NCBI RefSeq assembly: GCF_009696065.1 | Contig: NZ_VUMS01000013.1 | Location: 1-64,000 of the forward strand | Origin: Oliverpabstia intestinalis | GTDB lineage: Bacteria; Bacillota; Clostridia; Lachnospirales; Lachnospiraceae | Reading direction: 5' to 3' | DNA length: 64,000 bases | In this document: piece after piece, positions 7,842-17,899 of the stretch | Layout: every line of letters begins with the position of its first letter | Position numbering within the stretch: position 1 is the first letter of the stretch | Position numbers and translations under genes: made by a program | The notes under the pieces: model-generated | What the model saw: the letters and a program-made list of their open reading frames with translations, nothing else | What the model was told of the DNA's origin: nothing | The model's database searches: none

Positions 7842-9109
7842 GTGAAAAAAGATATGAAAATTGCAAGATATGAGCTGAATGTCGTATATAAGAAAGAGCT
7901 GATTTTGACGATGGAAGACGATGTGGACAGTGAAGATGTAGAATATAAGGTCTATTCGGTGACAACAATCAAAAATGGATATGGATTTCGTGTGTTGCTG
8001 ACGTTTGCAGACGAAAGTACAAAGACACAGCAACATGCGGGATTCACAACCAAAAGAGAAGCTAATGCATTTCGTGATGAAGTAATCGGACAGCTACATA
8101 CCGGAACCTATATTGTGTATGGAAAAATCCGGGTAGAGGAGTTTATGATCTTCTGGTTGGAAGATATTATGCGTCCCCGAATAACAGACGACACATATAC
8201 AACTTACAAAAGTGCCATTAGGAATTATATCGTTCCACAGCTTGGAAAAATGTATATGTCTACACTGAATCAGGGTTATATCAGAAAATTATATAATACA
8301 GTTGCAGAAAAGTACGAATCAGTTGCGAAAAATGTCAGGACGATCATGAAAACATCATTGGAGTATGCATTTAACAAAAATGTATTGGCAACTAATCCTG
8401 CGAAAGGAATCAATTTACCGAAGAAAATAAAAAAGACAGAGTATCGTGTTCTGAAAATCGAAGAAAAGAAAACATTGACACTTCCGCAGGTGCTACAGTT
8501 GATTGAGGCAAGTAAAGAAACACCGATTCATATGCAGATTTTATTTGCTGTATTGATGGGGCTCAGAAGAAGTGAAATCAACGGTTTGAAATACAGTGAT
8601 GTCGATTACATTCACAGGACGTTGAGAGTAGAGCGTCAGTTGGGAAAGAAGCCAAACAGTAAAGCAGAAGACTGTGTACCTAAGATGCTGACAAAGCAGG
8701 AAATTAAAACAAAAACACCTGCTGGTGTGCGTGAACTTCCAATACCGGATTATGTATTTGAAGCAATTCTGGAAGAACGGAAAACTTATGAGAAGAACCG
8801 CAGACGCAGACCAAAAGAGTTCCGGGACTGGAATTATATTTGTTGTTCTACATATGGGAATCCAAGGAGTAAAGGTTTTCATCAGAAATACTATAAAGAC
8901 TTGTTGAAATTCTTGGATTTGCCTGATATTCATTTTCACCAGTTGAGAAATACCTATGCAACTATTTTGCTGAAGAATAGTTTTAATTCAAAAGGTATTT
9001 CGCATTTATTGAAGAAGTTATTCTAAAAGAGCGGAAAGATCAGTATTATGATTATTCAGAAGTGATTGAAATAGACTTAATTCTGGAGGAATATTTCAAC
9101 GCAGCATGA
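7842..9109 (+). pseudogene. Tyrosine integrase with catalytic region deleted
   Basis: A site-specific integrase of the Tn916/ICE type. It has an AP2-like arm-binding region (residues 1-100), a SAM-like core-binding domain (about 100-190), and a catalytic domain with the first arginine in LMGLRRSEINGL, the beta-hairpin lysine region KTKTPAGVRELP, and box II as HFHQLRNTYAT. After KGISHLL the frame ends at 9026. Another frame, about 9012-9109, gives FIEEVILKERKD and later DYSEVIEIDLILEEY, the tail of the same family. The segment with the H/W and the nucleophilic tyrosine is missing, so the enzyme cannot cut DNA. ATG 7854 is an alternative start. Confidence 0.75.
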
Positions 9110-9135
9110 TAAAAAATAGAATAGTAGTAAGATAG

Positions 9136-9170
9136 AAAAGTACAAATGAGAATCGAACATTTGTACTTTT
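9136..9170 (+). terminator. Perfect 13-bp hairpin terminator at island end
   Basis: AAAAGTACAAATG and CATTTGTACTTTT form a perfect 13-bp stem around a nine-base loop, followed by more T. It lies just after the integrase remnant and is symmetric enough to stop transcription in both directions, isolating the island from uvrB. Confidence 0.75.
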
Positions 9171-9311
9171 TTCTTGCTTTCATCTATATACTTTCAAAAA
9201 AATGTTTGATATAATAGGGACTGTTACAAGAACAAACAGTAAAAATATGACAGAACCGGAGCCTGGTATCATCAGGTATTTCCGAGTGCTGTTTTATCCG
9301 CAAAAATCAGT

Positions 9312-9429
9312 TTTGTGACTTTTATTCGTAACGAGGTGAAAAGGACATCTATTCACCATAAAATAAGCTTTTCGTTACGAATCTGGATACGAATTCTTGG
9401 CTGATAATGATCATAGTAAAAGTCACAAA
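9312..9429. repeat. Nested inverted repeat in the uvrB leader
   Basis: TTTGTGACTTTTA at 9312-9324 is the exact reverse complement of 9417-9429, and directly inside it TTCGTAACGA at 9325-9334 is the exact reverse complement of 9372-9381. A small GGTGAA/TTCACC hairpin sits in the middle. The right arm ends just before the uvrB ribosome binding site. It lies in the 5' leader if transcription starts from the TATAAT at 9210-9215. Confidence 0.7.
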
Positions 9430-9443
9430 TGGAGGGATTTACC

Positions 9444-11432
9444 ATGAATGAGTTCAAATTGAAAGCCCCATATGAGCCAACCGGAGACCAGCCACAGGCG
9501 ATTGCAGAGCTTGTGAAAGGGTTCAAGGAAGGCAATCAATGCCAGACTTTACTAGGGGTTACGGGTTCTGGAAAAACTTTTACGATGGCAAATGTGATTC
9601 AGCAATTACAGAAGCCGACACTTGTCATCGCTCATAATAAGACGTTAGCAGCTCAGTTATACGGAGAGTTCAAGGAGATGTTCCCCGAGAACGCAGTAGA
9701 ATATTTTGTGTCCTACTACGACTACTACCAGCCCGAAGCCTATGTCCCCTCCACGGATACTTACATTGCCAAGGACTCCGCCATTAACGAGGAAATTGAT
9801 AGACTCCGGCTTTCAGCTACCGCGGCACTTTCTGAACGGAAAGATGTTATCATCGTGTCAAGTGTATCCTGTATCTATGGAATCGGCAGTCCGAAGGACT
9901 ATCAGAACATGATGATCTCACTGCGACCGGGGATGGAGAAGGATCGGGATGAGGTGTTGCGGAGTCTGATTGACATGCAGTATGACCGAAACGATATGGA
10001 TTTTCACCGTGGAACCTTCCGGGTGCGAGGGGATGTGGTGGAGATTATTCCGGCGTATGAATCGGATGTGGCGATCCGGGTGGAATTCTTCGGAGATGAG
10101 ATTGACCGGATCACGGAAGTGGATGTGCTGACCGGGGAGATCCGGAGAGAACTGAATCATATCGCCTTATATCCGGCGTCTCATTATGTTGTGCCGATGG
10201 AACGTATCCTGGAGGCCTCCAAGGCCATTGAAAAAGAAATGGAAGAACAGGTGGCGTATTTTAAAAGCGAAGACAAACTTCTCGAGGCACAGAGAATCAG
10301 CGAACGGACCAATTTTGATCTGGAAATGATGAAAGAGACAGGTTTTTGTTCCGGTATCGAGAACTATTCCCGGCATCTGGCAGGACTGAAACCGGGAGAG
10401 CCGCCGTATACACTGATGGATTACTTCGGGGATGACTATCTGATCATGATTGATGAGTCACATATTACGGTACCACAGGTGCGCGGTATGTATTTTGGTG
10501 ACCAGTCAAGAAAATCGACGCTGGTGGACTATGGATTCCGTCTTCCGTCAGCAAAAGATAACCGACCGCTGAATTTTGAGGAATTTGAAGAACGGATCGA
10601 TCAGGTGCTTTTCGTGTCGGCAACGCCGGGACAATATGAAAAGGATCATGAACTTCTTCGTGCAGAGCAGATTATCCGACCGACCGGACTTCTGGATCCT
10701 TACGTGGAAGTGCGTCCGGTGGAGGGACAGATTGACGATCTGGTAGGAGAAGTCAACAAAGAAGTGGAAAAACATAATAAGATTCTGGTGACAACGCTTA
10801 CAAAACGAATGGCAGAGGAACTGACCGATTATATGAAAGATCTGGGTATCCGTGTCAAATACCTGCATTCCGATATCGATACGCTGGAACGATCGGAAAT
10901 CATCCGCGATATGCGTCTGGATGTATTTGATGTGCTGGTGGGTATCAACCTGCTTCGAGAGGGTCTGGATATCCCGGAGATCTCACTGGTGGCGATCCTG
11001 GATGCGGACAAGGAAGGATTCCTGCGATCGGAAACTTCTCTGATCCAGACAATCGGCCGTGCAGCAAGAAATGCGGAGGGACATGTCATCATGTATGCAG
11101 ATGTGATCACAGATTCCATGCGCCGCGCCATCGATGAGACACTTCGAAGAAGAGAATTGCAGGAAACATATAATAAGGAACACGGAATTACACCGAAGAC
11201 GATCAAAAAGGCAGTCAGAGATCTGATCAGCATATCCAAAGAGGTGGCGAAAACGCAGAAGAAACTGGAAAAAGATATGGAATCCATGAGCCGAGAGGAA
11301 CTCGAAGAACTGATCGGAAAAATACAGAAACAGATGAAAGCGGCAGCAGCCGACCTGAACTTCGAGATGGCCGCCGAGCTGCGCGACCAGATGATCGAAC
11401 TGAAGAAGAATCTGGAAGAACTGGACAGGTAG
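9444..11432 (+). CDS. uvrB: UvrABC excinuclease subunit B
   Basis: A 662-residue UvrB, the normal size. It takes over damaged DNA from UvrA, opens the helix and recruits UvrC for dual incision. Visible parts: [15 protein letters not shown] (Walker A), the beta-hairpin [12 protein letters not shown], the helicase DESH box, SATPGQYE, the helicase C motifs LREGLDIPE and QTIGRAARN, and a C-terminal UVR domain ([17 protein letters not shown]) that binds UvrC. An upstream in-frame ATG at 9429 exists, but GGAGGG at 9431-9436 places the start at 9444. A -10 TATAAT lies at 9210-9215. The neighbouring uvrA is not in the window. Confidence 0.95.
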   Translation: MNEFKLKAPYEPTGDQPQAIAELVKGFKEGNQCQTLLGVTGSGKTFTMANVIQQLQKPTLVIAHNKTLAAQLYGEFKEMFPENAVEYFVSYYDYYQPEAYVPSTDTYIAKDSAINEEIDRLRLSATAALSERKDVIIVSSVSCIYGIGSPKDYQNMMISLRPGMEKDRDEVLRSLIDMQYDRNDMDFHRGTFRVRGDVVEIIPAYESDVAIRVEFFGDEIDRITEVDVLTGEIRRELNHIALYPASHYVVPMERILEASKAIEKEMEEQVAYFKSEDKLLEAQRISERTNFDLEMMKETGFCSGIENYSRHLAGLKPGEPPYTLMDYFGDDYLIMIDESHITVPQVRGMYFGDQSRKSTLVDYGFRLPSAKDNRPLNFEEFEERIDQVLFVSATPGQYEKDHELLRAEQIIRPTGLLDPYVEVRPVEGQIDDLVGEVNKEVEKHNKILVTTLTKRMAEELTDYMKDLGIRVKYLHSDIDTLERSEIIRDMRLDVFDVLVGINLLREGLDIPEISLVAILDADKEGFLRSETSLIQTIGRAARNAEGHVIMYADVITDSMRRAIDETLRRRELQETYNKEHGITPKTIKKAVRDLISISKEVAKTQKKLEKDMESMSREELEELIGKIQKQMKAAAADLNFEMAAELRDQMIELKKNLEELDR

Positions 11433-11463
11433 GAATACGACTCAAAAAATCAGTATATTATAT

Positions 11464-11535
11464 AAAGAAAGAATTTTCTGAAAAAATGTTCCCGAAATGT
11501 GTGAGCGGATATTTACAGCAGAAGATTCTTTCTTT
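11464..11535 (+). terminator. Long hairpin terminator after uvrB
   Basis: AAAGAAAGAAT (11464-11474) pairs exactly with ATTCTTTCTTT (11525-11535) and is followed by TTT. The loop is about 50 bases. It probably ends the uvrB transcript. Confidence 0.5.
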
Positions 11536-11540
11536 TTATG

Positions 11541-11636
11541 TACAGGGTAGCATTCCGCGAGGTGCTTTTGCATGTTTTTTGCCAAAATCCAGAGACATAC
11601 AAGTCAAAATGCCTTACTAAAGGTGATTAGAAATCC
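11541..11636. repeat. Degenerate copy of the GTAAC intergenic repeat (copy D)
   Basis: The words CCGCGAGGTG, TTTTTTGCCAAAATCC, AGACATACAAG and GTCAAAATGCC, then GGTGATTA, occur in the same order and orientation as in the full copy at 33916-34056. The terminal GTAACTATTCAGTA and GTTAC ends are not recognisable. It appears to be an old, decayed copy between uvrB and hrcA. Confidence 0.6.
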
Positions 11637-11673
11637 AAGACGAAGAAAAAAACAAAAAATTTCAAAATACCCA

Positions 11674-11742
11674 TTGACAAATAAAAGAGGCAGTGCTATC
11701 TTTAAACCATAGATGTTAGCACTCCACTTAAATGAGTGCTAA
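11674..11742 (+). promoter_or_regulatory. hrcA promoter and CIRCE operator
   Basis: TTGACA at 11674-11679 and TATCTT at 11697-11702 are 17 bases apart. The CIRCE inverted repeat follows at 11716-11742: TTAGCACTC, nine bases, GAGTGCTAA, perfect in both arms. HrcA binds CIRCE and represses at normal temperature. The operator sits at the start of the transcript, so it can also act in the RNA. Confidence 0.95.
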
Positions 11743-11776
11743 CACAACAAAAAAGACAAAGAAGGAGGCAGAGAAG

Positions 11777-12814
11777 ATGCAGGATTTGGATGAAAGAAAA
11801 CGCAAGATTTTAAAAGCGATTATCCAGACCTATCTGGAAACTGGTGAGCCGGTTGGTTCGAGAACCATTTCCAAGTACACAGATTTGAATCTGAGTTCTG
11901 CCACCATTCGAAATGAGATGTCGGATCTGGAAGATCTGGGATACATTGTACAGCCTCACACCTCAGCGGGCAGGATTCCATCGGATCTCGGTTATCGATT
12001 ATATGTCGATGAACTGATGAAAGAAAAGGATCAGGAAGTTTCCGAGATGAAGGAAATGATGATCGAGAAAACAGATCGGATGGAACGGGTGCTCAAACAG
12101 GTGGTCAAGGTGCTCGCATCCAATACGAATTATGCGACACTCATTACCGGTCCTACCTATCATCACAACAAAGTAAAATTCATTCAGTTATCCAAGCTGA
12201 ACGAAGAACAGCTTCTGGCAGTGATCGTTGTGGAAGGCAACCTGGTAAAGAACCAGATCGTAAATCTGGATGAGACGATCGATGATGAACAGATCCTGAA
12301 ACTGAACCTGTTATTGAATACACAGCTGAATGGTCTGACGATCGAAGAGATCAGTCTTGGCATGATCACGAAGCTGAAAGAACAGGCAGGTGTCCACAGT
12401 GGTGTGGTGAGTACCGTATTAGACGCGGTGGCAGATGCCATTGCAGTGGACGATGAGGAAGTTCCGGTGTATACAAGCGGAGCGACCAACATTTTCAAAT
12501 ATCCGGAACTGGCAGACAGCAGTAAGGCCAGTGAACTGATATCCGCATTTGAGGATAAACAGGAACTGGTTGAGATGATCAAGGATACCGTTTCTGATTC
12601 CGGAGAGAATACAGGGATTCAGGTATATATAGGAAATGAAAGCCCGATACAGACCATGAAAGATTGTAGTGTAGTAACCGCATCGTATGATCTGGGAGAG
12701 GGAATGAAAGGAACGATAGGAATTATCGGACCGAAGAGAATGGATTATGAAAATGTAGTAGATAATCTGAAAACATTGAAAGTCCAGTTGGACAACATAT
12801 TCAAAAAGCCGTAG
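11777..12814 (+). CDS. hrcA: Heat-inducible transcription repressor HrcA
   Basis: A 345-residue repressor of the CIRCE regulon. It has an N-terminal winged helix (LDERKRKILKAIIQTYLETG, SSATIRNEMSDLEDLGYI), a central GAF-like domain, and the C-terminal motif GTIGIIGPKRMDY that is typical of the family. An open frame extends upstream to an ATG inside CIRCE, but AAGGAGG at 11762-11768 places the start at 11777. It is the first gene of hrcA-grpE-dnaK-dnaJ and therefore represses itself. HrcA needs GroEL to fold, which links it to the second CIRCE at groES. Confidence 0.95.
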   Translation: MQDLDERKRKILKAIIQTYLETGEPVGSRTISKYTDLNLSSATIRNEMSDLEDLGYIVQPHTSAGRIPSDLGYRLYVDELMKEKDQEVSEMKEMMIEKTDRMERVLKQVVKVLASNTNYATLITGPTYHHNKVKFIQLSKLNEEQLLAVIVVEGNLVKNQIVNLDETIDDEQILKLNLLLNTQLNGLTIEEISLGMITKLKEQAGVHSGVVSTVLDAVADAIAVDDEEVPVYTSGATNIFKYPELADSSKASELISAFEDKQELVEMIKDTVSDSGENTGIQVYIGNESPIQTMKDCSVVTASYDLGEGMKGTIGIIGPKRMDYENVVDNLKTLKVQLDNIFKKP

Positions 12815-12832
12815 AAAGGTGGAATGTGAGAG

Positions 12833-13426
12833 ATGGCAGAAGAAAATAAAACAACTGCTGAGGAGACAGCTGAGAAAGTAAAAGAAACCGAAGCAGCCGA
12901 AAGCGAAGTCACCGAAGCAACTCCTGAAACTCAGGCAGGAAGCGAAGAAGTGGAAGAAGCCAAAGAAAAGAAACTTTTTGGAAAAAAGAAAAAAGATAAA
13001 AAAGATGAAAAAATTGAAGAACTGACTGATCGGGTAAAACGCCAGATGGCCGAGTTTGAAAATTTCAGAAAACGTACCGAAAAAGAAAAAGCAGGTATGT
13101 ATGCTGTGGGAGCAAAAGATGTGATCGAAAAGATCCTTCCGGTAGTAGATAATTTTGAAAGAGGTCTGGATGTCGCAGAAGACAAAGAAGATCCTTTCGT
13201 ACAGGGAATGGAAAAAATCTACAAGCAGTTCCTTAGCGCACTGGATGGCATGGGAGTAAAAGCCATTGAAGCTGTAGGAAATGAATTCAATCCTGATTTC
13301 CATAATGCAGTGATGCATGTGGAAGATGAAACAGTCGGAGAGAACATCATAGTAGAAGAGTTCCAGAAGGGTTACATGTATAAAGACAGTGTAATCCGCC
13401 ACAGTATGGTAAAAGTAGCCAATTAA
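12833..13426 (+). CDS. grpE: Nucleotide exchange factor GrpE
   Basis: A 197-residue GrpE, which releases ADP from DnaK. The first 65 residues are low-complexity and rich in E and K. Then comes a long coiled coil (IEELTDRVKRQMAEFENFRKR) and the C-terminal beta domain with GNEFNPDFHNAVMHVEDE, followed by GYMYKDSVIRHSMVKV, the conserved family ending. The gene lies 18 bases after hrcA with a GGTGG site and is cotranscribed with it. Confidence 0.95.
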   Translation: MAEENKTTAEETAEKVKETEAAESEVTEATPETQAGSEEVEEAKEKKLFGKKKKDKKDEKIEELTDRVKRQMAEFENFRKRTEKEKAGMYAVGAKDVIEKILPVVDNFERGLDVAEDKEDPFVQGMEKIYKQFLSALDGMGVKAIEAVGNEFNPDFHNAVMHVEDETVGENIIVEEFQKGYMYKDSVIRHSMVKVAN

Positions 13427-13470
13427 CAATTATCAGAATATAGATTATAATTCATGAGGAGGAAATAGTC

Positions 13471-15357
13471 ATGGGAAAAATCATTGGTATTGACTTAGGA
13501 ACAACAAATAGTTGCGTAGCTGTTATGGAAGGTGGTAAACCAACCGTTATCACAAATGCAGAAGGAGCAAGAACAACACCATCTGTAGTAGCATTTACAA
13601 AAACAGGAGAAAGACTGGTAGGTGAACCTGCAAAACGTCAGGCAGTAACCAACGCAGATAAAACAGTTTCTTCTATTAAAAGACATATGGGTACTGACTA
13701 CAAAGTAACCATCGATGACAAAAAATATTCTCCACAGGAGATTTCTGCTATGATTCTGCAGAAGATGAAATCTGATGCAGAAAACTACCTGGGTGAAAAA
13801 GTAACAGAAGCAGTTATCACTGTTCCGGCTTACTTTAACGATGCACAGCGTCAGGCAACCAAAGATGCAGGTAAGATTGCAGGTCTGGATGTAAAACGTA
13901 TCATCAACGAGCCTACAGCAGCAGCTCTTGCCTATGGTCTGGACAACGAACAGGAACAGAAGATCATGGTATACGACTTAGGTGGTGGTACATTTGATGT
14001 ATCTATCATCGAGATTGGTGATGGTGTTATCGAAGTTCTGTCTACCGCAGGTAACAACCGTCTGGGTGGTGATGACTTCGACCAGAAAGTAGCAGATTAC
14101 ATGCTGGCAGAGTTCAAGAGAACCGAAGGCGTAGACCTGTCTCAGGATAAGATGGCTCTGCAGAGAATCAAAGAAGCAGCAGAGAAAGCGAAAAAAGAAC
14201 TTTCTTCTTCTACAACAACCAACATCAACCTGCCATTCATCACAGCTACAGCAGAAGGTCCGAAACATTTCGATATGAACCTGACAAAAGCAAAATTTGA
14301 TGAACTGACACATGATCTGGTAGAACTGACAGCAGAACCTGTAAGAAGAGCACTGTCTGATGCAGGACTGACAGCTTCTGAACTGAGCAAAGTCCTTCTG
14401 GTTGGTGGTTCTACACGTATCCCGGCTGTACAAGATAAAGTAAAACAGCTGACAGGACATGAACCAAGCAAGAGCCTGAACCCGGATGAGTGCGTAGCTC
14501 TGGGAGCTTCCGTACAGGGTGGTAAACTGGCAGGCGATGCCGGTGCCGGCGATATCCTGCTTCTGGATGTAACTCCACTGTCACTGTCTATCGAGACAAT
14601 GGGTGGTATCGCAACCAGACTGATCGAGAGAAATACAACAATCCCGACCAAGAAGAGCCAGATCTTCTCTACAGCAGCAGATAACCAGACAGCAGTAGAT
14701 ATCAACGTAGTACAGGGTGAGAGACAGTTCGCGAAAGACAACAAATCTCTTGGTCAGTTCCGTCTGGATGGAATCCCGCCAGCAAGAAGAGGTGTTCCGC
14801 AGATCGAAGTAACTTTTGATATTGATGCCAACGGTATTGTAAATGTATCTGCAAAAGACCTGGGAACAGGAAAAGAACAGCATATTACCATTACAGCCGG
14901 TTCCAATATGTCTGATTCCGATATCGACAAAGCAGTAAAAGAAGCTGCTGAGTACGAAGCACAGGATAAGAAGAGAAAAGAAGCCATCGATACAAGAAAC
15001 GATGCAGACGCTATGGTATTCCAGACAGAGAAAGCTATCGAAGAGGTAGGCGACAAACTGGATGCCAACGATAAGACAGCAGTAGAAGCTGATCTGGCAG
15101 CTCTGAAAGATCTGATCGCAAAAGCTCCTGTAGATAACATGACAGATGAGCAGGTTGCAGAGATCAAAGCTGCAAAAGAAAAACTGATGGAAAGCGCACA
15201 GAAACTGTTTGCAAAAGTATATGAACAGGCACAGGGAGCAGCAGGTGCTCAGGGTGCAGGTCCGGACATGAGTGGAGCAGCAGGCGGTGCTTCTCAGGGA
15301 TCCAGTGAAGCAGGATACGGCGACGATGTAGTAGACGCTGACTACAAAGAAGTTTAA
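13471..15357 (+). CDS. dnaK: Chaperone DnaK (Hsp70)
   Basis: A 628-residue Hsp70 chaperone. Its ATPase domain begins [19 protein letters not shown] and holds the phosphate and adenosine motifs [12 protein letters not shown] and [13 protein letters not shown]. The substrate-binding domain follows from about residue 360 ([16 protein letters not shown]). A lid domain and the [10 protein letters not shown] tail recruit co-chaperones. AGGAGG lies ahead of ATG 13471. Codon use is strongly biased, with many GCA, GTA and CTG, as expected for a highly expressed gene. Long antisense frames opposite it are products of that bias. Confidence 0.97.
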   Translation: MGKIIGIDLGTTNSCVAVMEGGKPTVITNAEGARTTPSVVAFTKTGERLVGEPAKRQAVTNADKTVSSIKRHMGTDYKVTIDDKKYSPQEISAMILQKMKSDAENYLGEKVTEAVITVPAYFNDAQRQATKDAGKIAGLDVKRIINEPTAAALAYGLDNEQEQKIMVYDLGGGTFDVSIIEIGDGVIEVLSTAGNNRLGGDDFDQKVADYMLAEFKRTEGVDLSQDKMALQRIKEAAEKAKKELSSSTTTNINLPFITATAEGPKHFDMNLTKAKFDELTHDLVELTAEPVRRALSDAGLTASELSKVLLVGGSTRIPAVQDKVKQLTGHEPSKSLNPDECVALGASVQGGKLAGDAGAGDILLLDVTPLSLSIETMGGIATRLIERNTTIPTKKSQIFSTAADNQTAVDINVVQGERQFAKDNKSLGQFRLDGIPPARRGVPQIEVTFDIDANGIVNVSAKDLGTGKEQHITITAGSNMSDSDIDKAVKEAAEYEAQDKKRKEAIDTRNDADAMVFQTEKAIEEVGDKLDANDKTAVEADLAALKDLIAKAPVDNMTDEQVAEIKAAKEKLMESAQKLFAKVYEQAQGAAGAQGAGPDMSGAAGGASQGSSEAGYGDDVVDADYKEV

Positions 15358-15417
15358 TACGAATAAAGAATAAATCATACTTACCAGATGGTTATACAAG
15401 TCGTGTAAGTAAATGCA

Positions 15418-15450
15418 GGGGACGGGGATACCGGAAGGGTCACCGTCCCC
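15418..15450 (+). terminator. GC-rich hairpin after dnaK
   Basis: GGGGACGG (15418-15425) pairs exactly with CCGTCCCC (15443-15450). No T run follows, so it may be a partial terminator or an mRNA-stabilising 3' structure, which would make dnaJ less expressed than dnaK. Confidence 0.5.
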
Positions 15451-15460
15451 ATAATGTGAT

Positions 15461-15537
15461 GATGCCCGGGCTTCAGGATCGGAAATCTGACATAAGCCTG
15501 CTTGCAGGAAGATTTCTGAACTTTTGATCCTGACATC
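15461..15537. repeat. GAAATCT/AGATTTC stem-loop repeat, copy 1
   Basis: Outer pairs GATG/CATC and CAGGATC/GATCCTG, and inner pair GAAATCT/AGATTTC, enclose a loop with its own CCTGC-TT-GCAGG hairpin. The arrangement, and the shared words GAAATCTGA and GGAAGATTTC, match the stem-loop at 47549-47625. It lies in the 247-base dnaK-dnaJ gap. Confidence 0.6.
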
Positions 15538-15604
15538 ATATGAGTAGATAATTCCGCAGTTGTATCCCCCAGGGGTACGAGGCGTTTCGATAAGGTGAAA
15601 GAAA

Positions 15605-16765
15605 ATGGCAGAGAAAAGAGATTATTATGAGGTTCTGGGTGTAGAGCGCGGAGCTGATGATGCGACCTTGAAAAAAGCATACCGGAAACTGGCAAAAAAG
15701 TATCATCCGGATATGAACCCAGGGGATAAAGAAGCAGAAGCAAAATTTAAAGAGGCGACAGAGGCGTACACTGTACTGAGTGATCCGGAAAAGAGAAGAA
15801 CATATGACCAGTACGGTCATGCAGCATTTGAAAATGGCGGAGCCGGACAGGGTGGCGGTTTCGGTGGATTCGACTTTAACGGCGCAGATATGGGCGATAT
15901 CTTCGGCGATATTTTCGGGGATCTGTTCGGTGGCGGAAGAAGCCGCAGAGCGAACAATGGTCCGATGCGCGGAGCAAATCTGCGTGCAGTGGTTCACATT
16001 ACCTTCCAGGAAGCAGTTTTCGGCTGTGAGAAAGAACTGGAACTGACACTGAAGGATACCTGTACCAAGTGTAACGGAACCGGTGCAAAACCGGGCACTT
16101 CTCCGGAGACCTGCAGCAAATGTCATGGAACCGGTCAGGTAACATATACCCAGCAGTCCATGTTTGGTATGGTGCGAAACGTACAGACCTGTCCGGACTG
16201 TGGTGGAACCGGTAAGATCATCAAAGACAAATGCCCGGATTGCCGGGGAACCGGATTTACCGCAAGCAGAAAGAAGATTCAGGTATCTATTCCGGCTGGT
16301 ATTGATGATGGACAGAGTATCCGTATCCGTGAAAAAGGAGAACCCGGAACTAATGGTGGACCGAGAGGAGACCTGCTGGTAGAAGTACAGGTGGCTCGCC
16401 ATCCGATTTTCCAGAGACAGGATATGAATATCTTCTCCACGGCACCGATCACTTATGCACAGGCTGCACTGGGTGGCAAGATCCGCATCAGCACGGTAGA
16501 CGGTGAAGTAGAATACGAAGTAAAACCGGGAACACAGACCGATACCAAGATCCGTCTGCGTGGAAAAGGTGTACCGTCACTGAGAAACAAAAATGTTCGC
16601 GGTGATCAATATGTTACACTGGTTGTTCAGGTACCGACCAAACTTTCCGAGGAAGCAAAAGATGCGCTTCGTGCATTCGATGCGGCATGTCAGGGAAAAC
16701 CGGCGCCGGAAAAAGAAAAGAAAAAACGTTTTATGGATAAATTGAAAGAAACGTTTGAAGATTAA
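15605..16765 (+). CDS. dnaJ: Co-chaperone DnaJ (Hsp40)
   Basis: A 386-residue type I DnaJ that stimulates DnaK ATP hydrolysis and delivers substrates. The J domain carries the HPD triad in [12 protein letters not shown] Gly/Phe linker follows ([18 protein letters not shown]). The zinc domain has four CxxCxGxG repeats: [24 protein letters not shown] and CPDCRGTG. Two C-terminal beta domains and a basic tail follow. AAGG precedes the ATG. It is separated from dnaK by two hairpins but should still belong to the hrcA operon. Confidence 0.96.
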   Translation: MAEKRDYYEVLGVERGADDATLKKAYRKLAKKYHPDMNPGDKEAEAKFKEATEAYTVLSDPEKRRTYDQYGHAAFENGGAGQGGGFGGFDFNGADMGDIFGDIFGDLFGGGRSRRANNGPMRGANLRAVVHITFQEAVFGCEKELELTLKDTCTKCNGTGAKPGTSPETCSKCHGTGQVTYTQQSMFGMVRNVQTCPDCGGTGKIIKDKCPDCRGTGFTASRKKIQVSIPAGIDDGQSIRIREKGEPGTNGGPRGDLLVEVQVARHPIFQRQDMNIFSTAPITYAQAALGGKIRISTVDGEVEYEVKPGTQTDTKIRLRGKGVPSLRNKNVRGDQYVTLVVQVPTKLSEEAKDALRAFDAACQGKPAPEKEKKKRFMDKLKETFED

Positions 16766-16791
16766 AGACCATAGCTACAGAAAAAAGGGAC

Positions 16792-16821
16792 TGTCCGGAA
16801 AACAGAAATGTTTTCCGGACA
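16792..16821 (+). terminator. Terminator of the hrcA-dnaJ operon
   Basis: TGTCCGGAAAAC and GTTTTCCGGACA form a perfect 12-bp stem with a six-base loop, followed by a T-rich stretch. Confidence 0.85.
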
Positions 16822-16831
16822 ATCTCTTTTG

Positions 16832-16860
16832 TTGCTTTTTTGAACAGAATCTAGTATAGT
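16832..16860 (+). promoter_or_regulatory. Promoter of the prmA group
   Basis: TTGCTT at 16832-16837 and TATAGT at 16855-16860 with 17 bases between, about 50 bases ahead of prmA. It partly shares the T-rich tail of the preceding terminator. Confidence 0.55.
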
Positions 16861-16908
16861 TATCATAGCTATGCACTTGTGTACTTGTACAGAAAGGTAA
16901 GAAAGTTT

Positions 16909-17898
16909 ATGAAATGGAAAAAATTTAAAATAAAAACAGTGACAGATGCAGAAGATATTATCATCAGTACATTATATGATATCGGGCTGGAAGGCGCACA
17001 GATTGAAGACAAAGTACCTTTGACTGCAATGGAAAAGGAGCAGATGTTTGTGGATATTCTGCCGGATGGACCGGAAGACGATGGAATCGCTTATCTGAGT
17101 TTTTTTGTGGAAGAGACAGAAGACGGAACCCTTACGGTAAATGGAGAAGAAAAGACCGAAGAAGAGATTCTTTCCCAGGTGAGAGAAGAACTGGAATCTC
17201 TGCGGATGTTCTGCCAGATCGGAGAAGGAAGTATCACAGTTGACGAGACGGAAGACATTGACTGGATCAATAACTGGAAAAAATATTTCAAACAGTTTTA
17301 TGTGGATGATATCCTGATCATCCCTTCCTGGGAAGAAGTAAAAGAAGAAGACAAAGATAAAATGATTATACATATCGATCCGGGCACTGCCTTCGGAACC
17401 GGTATGCATGAGACTACACAGTTGTGTATCCGTCAGCTGAAAAAATATGTAACATCGGAGACAGAACTTCTCGATGTGGGAACCGGAAGTGGTATCCTTT
17501 CTATCATTGCACTGAAAATGGGGGCAAAACATGCAGTCGGAACTGATCTGGATCCATGCGCAGTACCGGCAGTAGAAGAAAATAAAGAAGTAAACGGAAT
17601 CGCACCGGAAAGCTTTGATATGATGATCGGAAATATCATCGATGACAAAGAAGTACAGGATAAAGTAGGCTATGAATGTTACGACATCGTAGTGGCAAAT
17701 ATTCTGGCAGATGTTCTGGTGCCGCTGACCCCGGTCATTGTCAACCAGATGAAACCGGGTGCTGTATACATTACCTCCGGTATCATTGATGACAAAGAGC
17801 AGACCGTAGTTGATGCCGTAAAGGCAGCCGGTCTGGAGATTCTGGAAGTAACATATCAGGGTGAGTGGGTATCCGTAACCGCAAGAAAGCAGGCGTAA
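16909..17898 (+). CDS. prmA: Ribosomal protein L11 methyltransferase PrmA
   Basis: A 329-residue enzyme that trimethylates lysines and the N-terminus of ribosomal protein L11 with SAM. The N-terminal L11-recognition domain covers about residues 1-120. IDPGTAFGTGMHETTQL and then LLDVGTGSGILSI form the SAM fold, and VVANILADVL is the catalytic NxL-type motif. The frame is open further upstream, but MKWKKFKIKT at 16909 has a GGTAAG-type site and the family's normal start. It ends one base before rsmE; the pairing prmA-rsmE is conserved in Firmicutes. Confidence 0.93.
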   Translation: MKWKKFKIKTVTDAEDIIISTLYDIGLEGAQIEDKVPLTAMEKEQMFVDILPDGPEDDGIAYLSFFVEETEDGTLTVNGEEKTEEEILSQVREELESLRMFCQIGEGSITVDETEDIDWINNWKKYFKQFYVDDILIIPSWEEVKEEDKDKMIIHIDPGTAFGTGMHETTQLCIRQLKKYVTSETELLDVGTGSGILSIIALKMGAKHAVGTDLDPCAVPAVEENKEVNGIAPESFDMMIGNIIDDKEVQDKVGYECYDIVVANILADVLVPLTPVIVNQMKPGAVYITSGIIDDKEQTVVDAVKAAGLEILEVTYQGEWVSVTARKQA

Positions 17899-17899
17899 G

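Noticed and set aside
9110-9240. Attachment site at the right end of the island
   Set aside because: No direct repeat could be tested because the left end of the island is outside the window; the perfect hairpin at 9136 is better explained as a terminator.
9236-9250. Possible SOS box upstream of uvrB (AAGAACAAACAGT)
   Set aside because: Only one half resembles the Gram-positive LexA site; the second half (GTTC) is absent.
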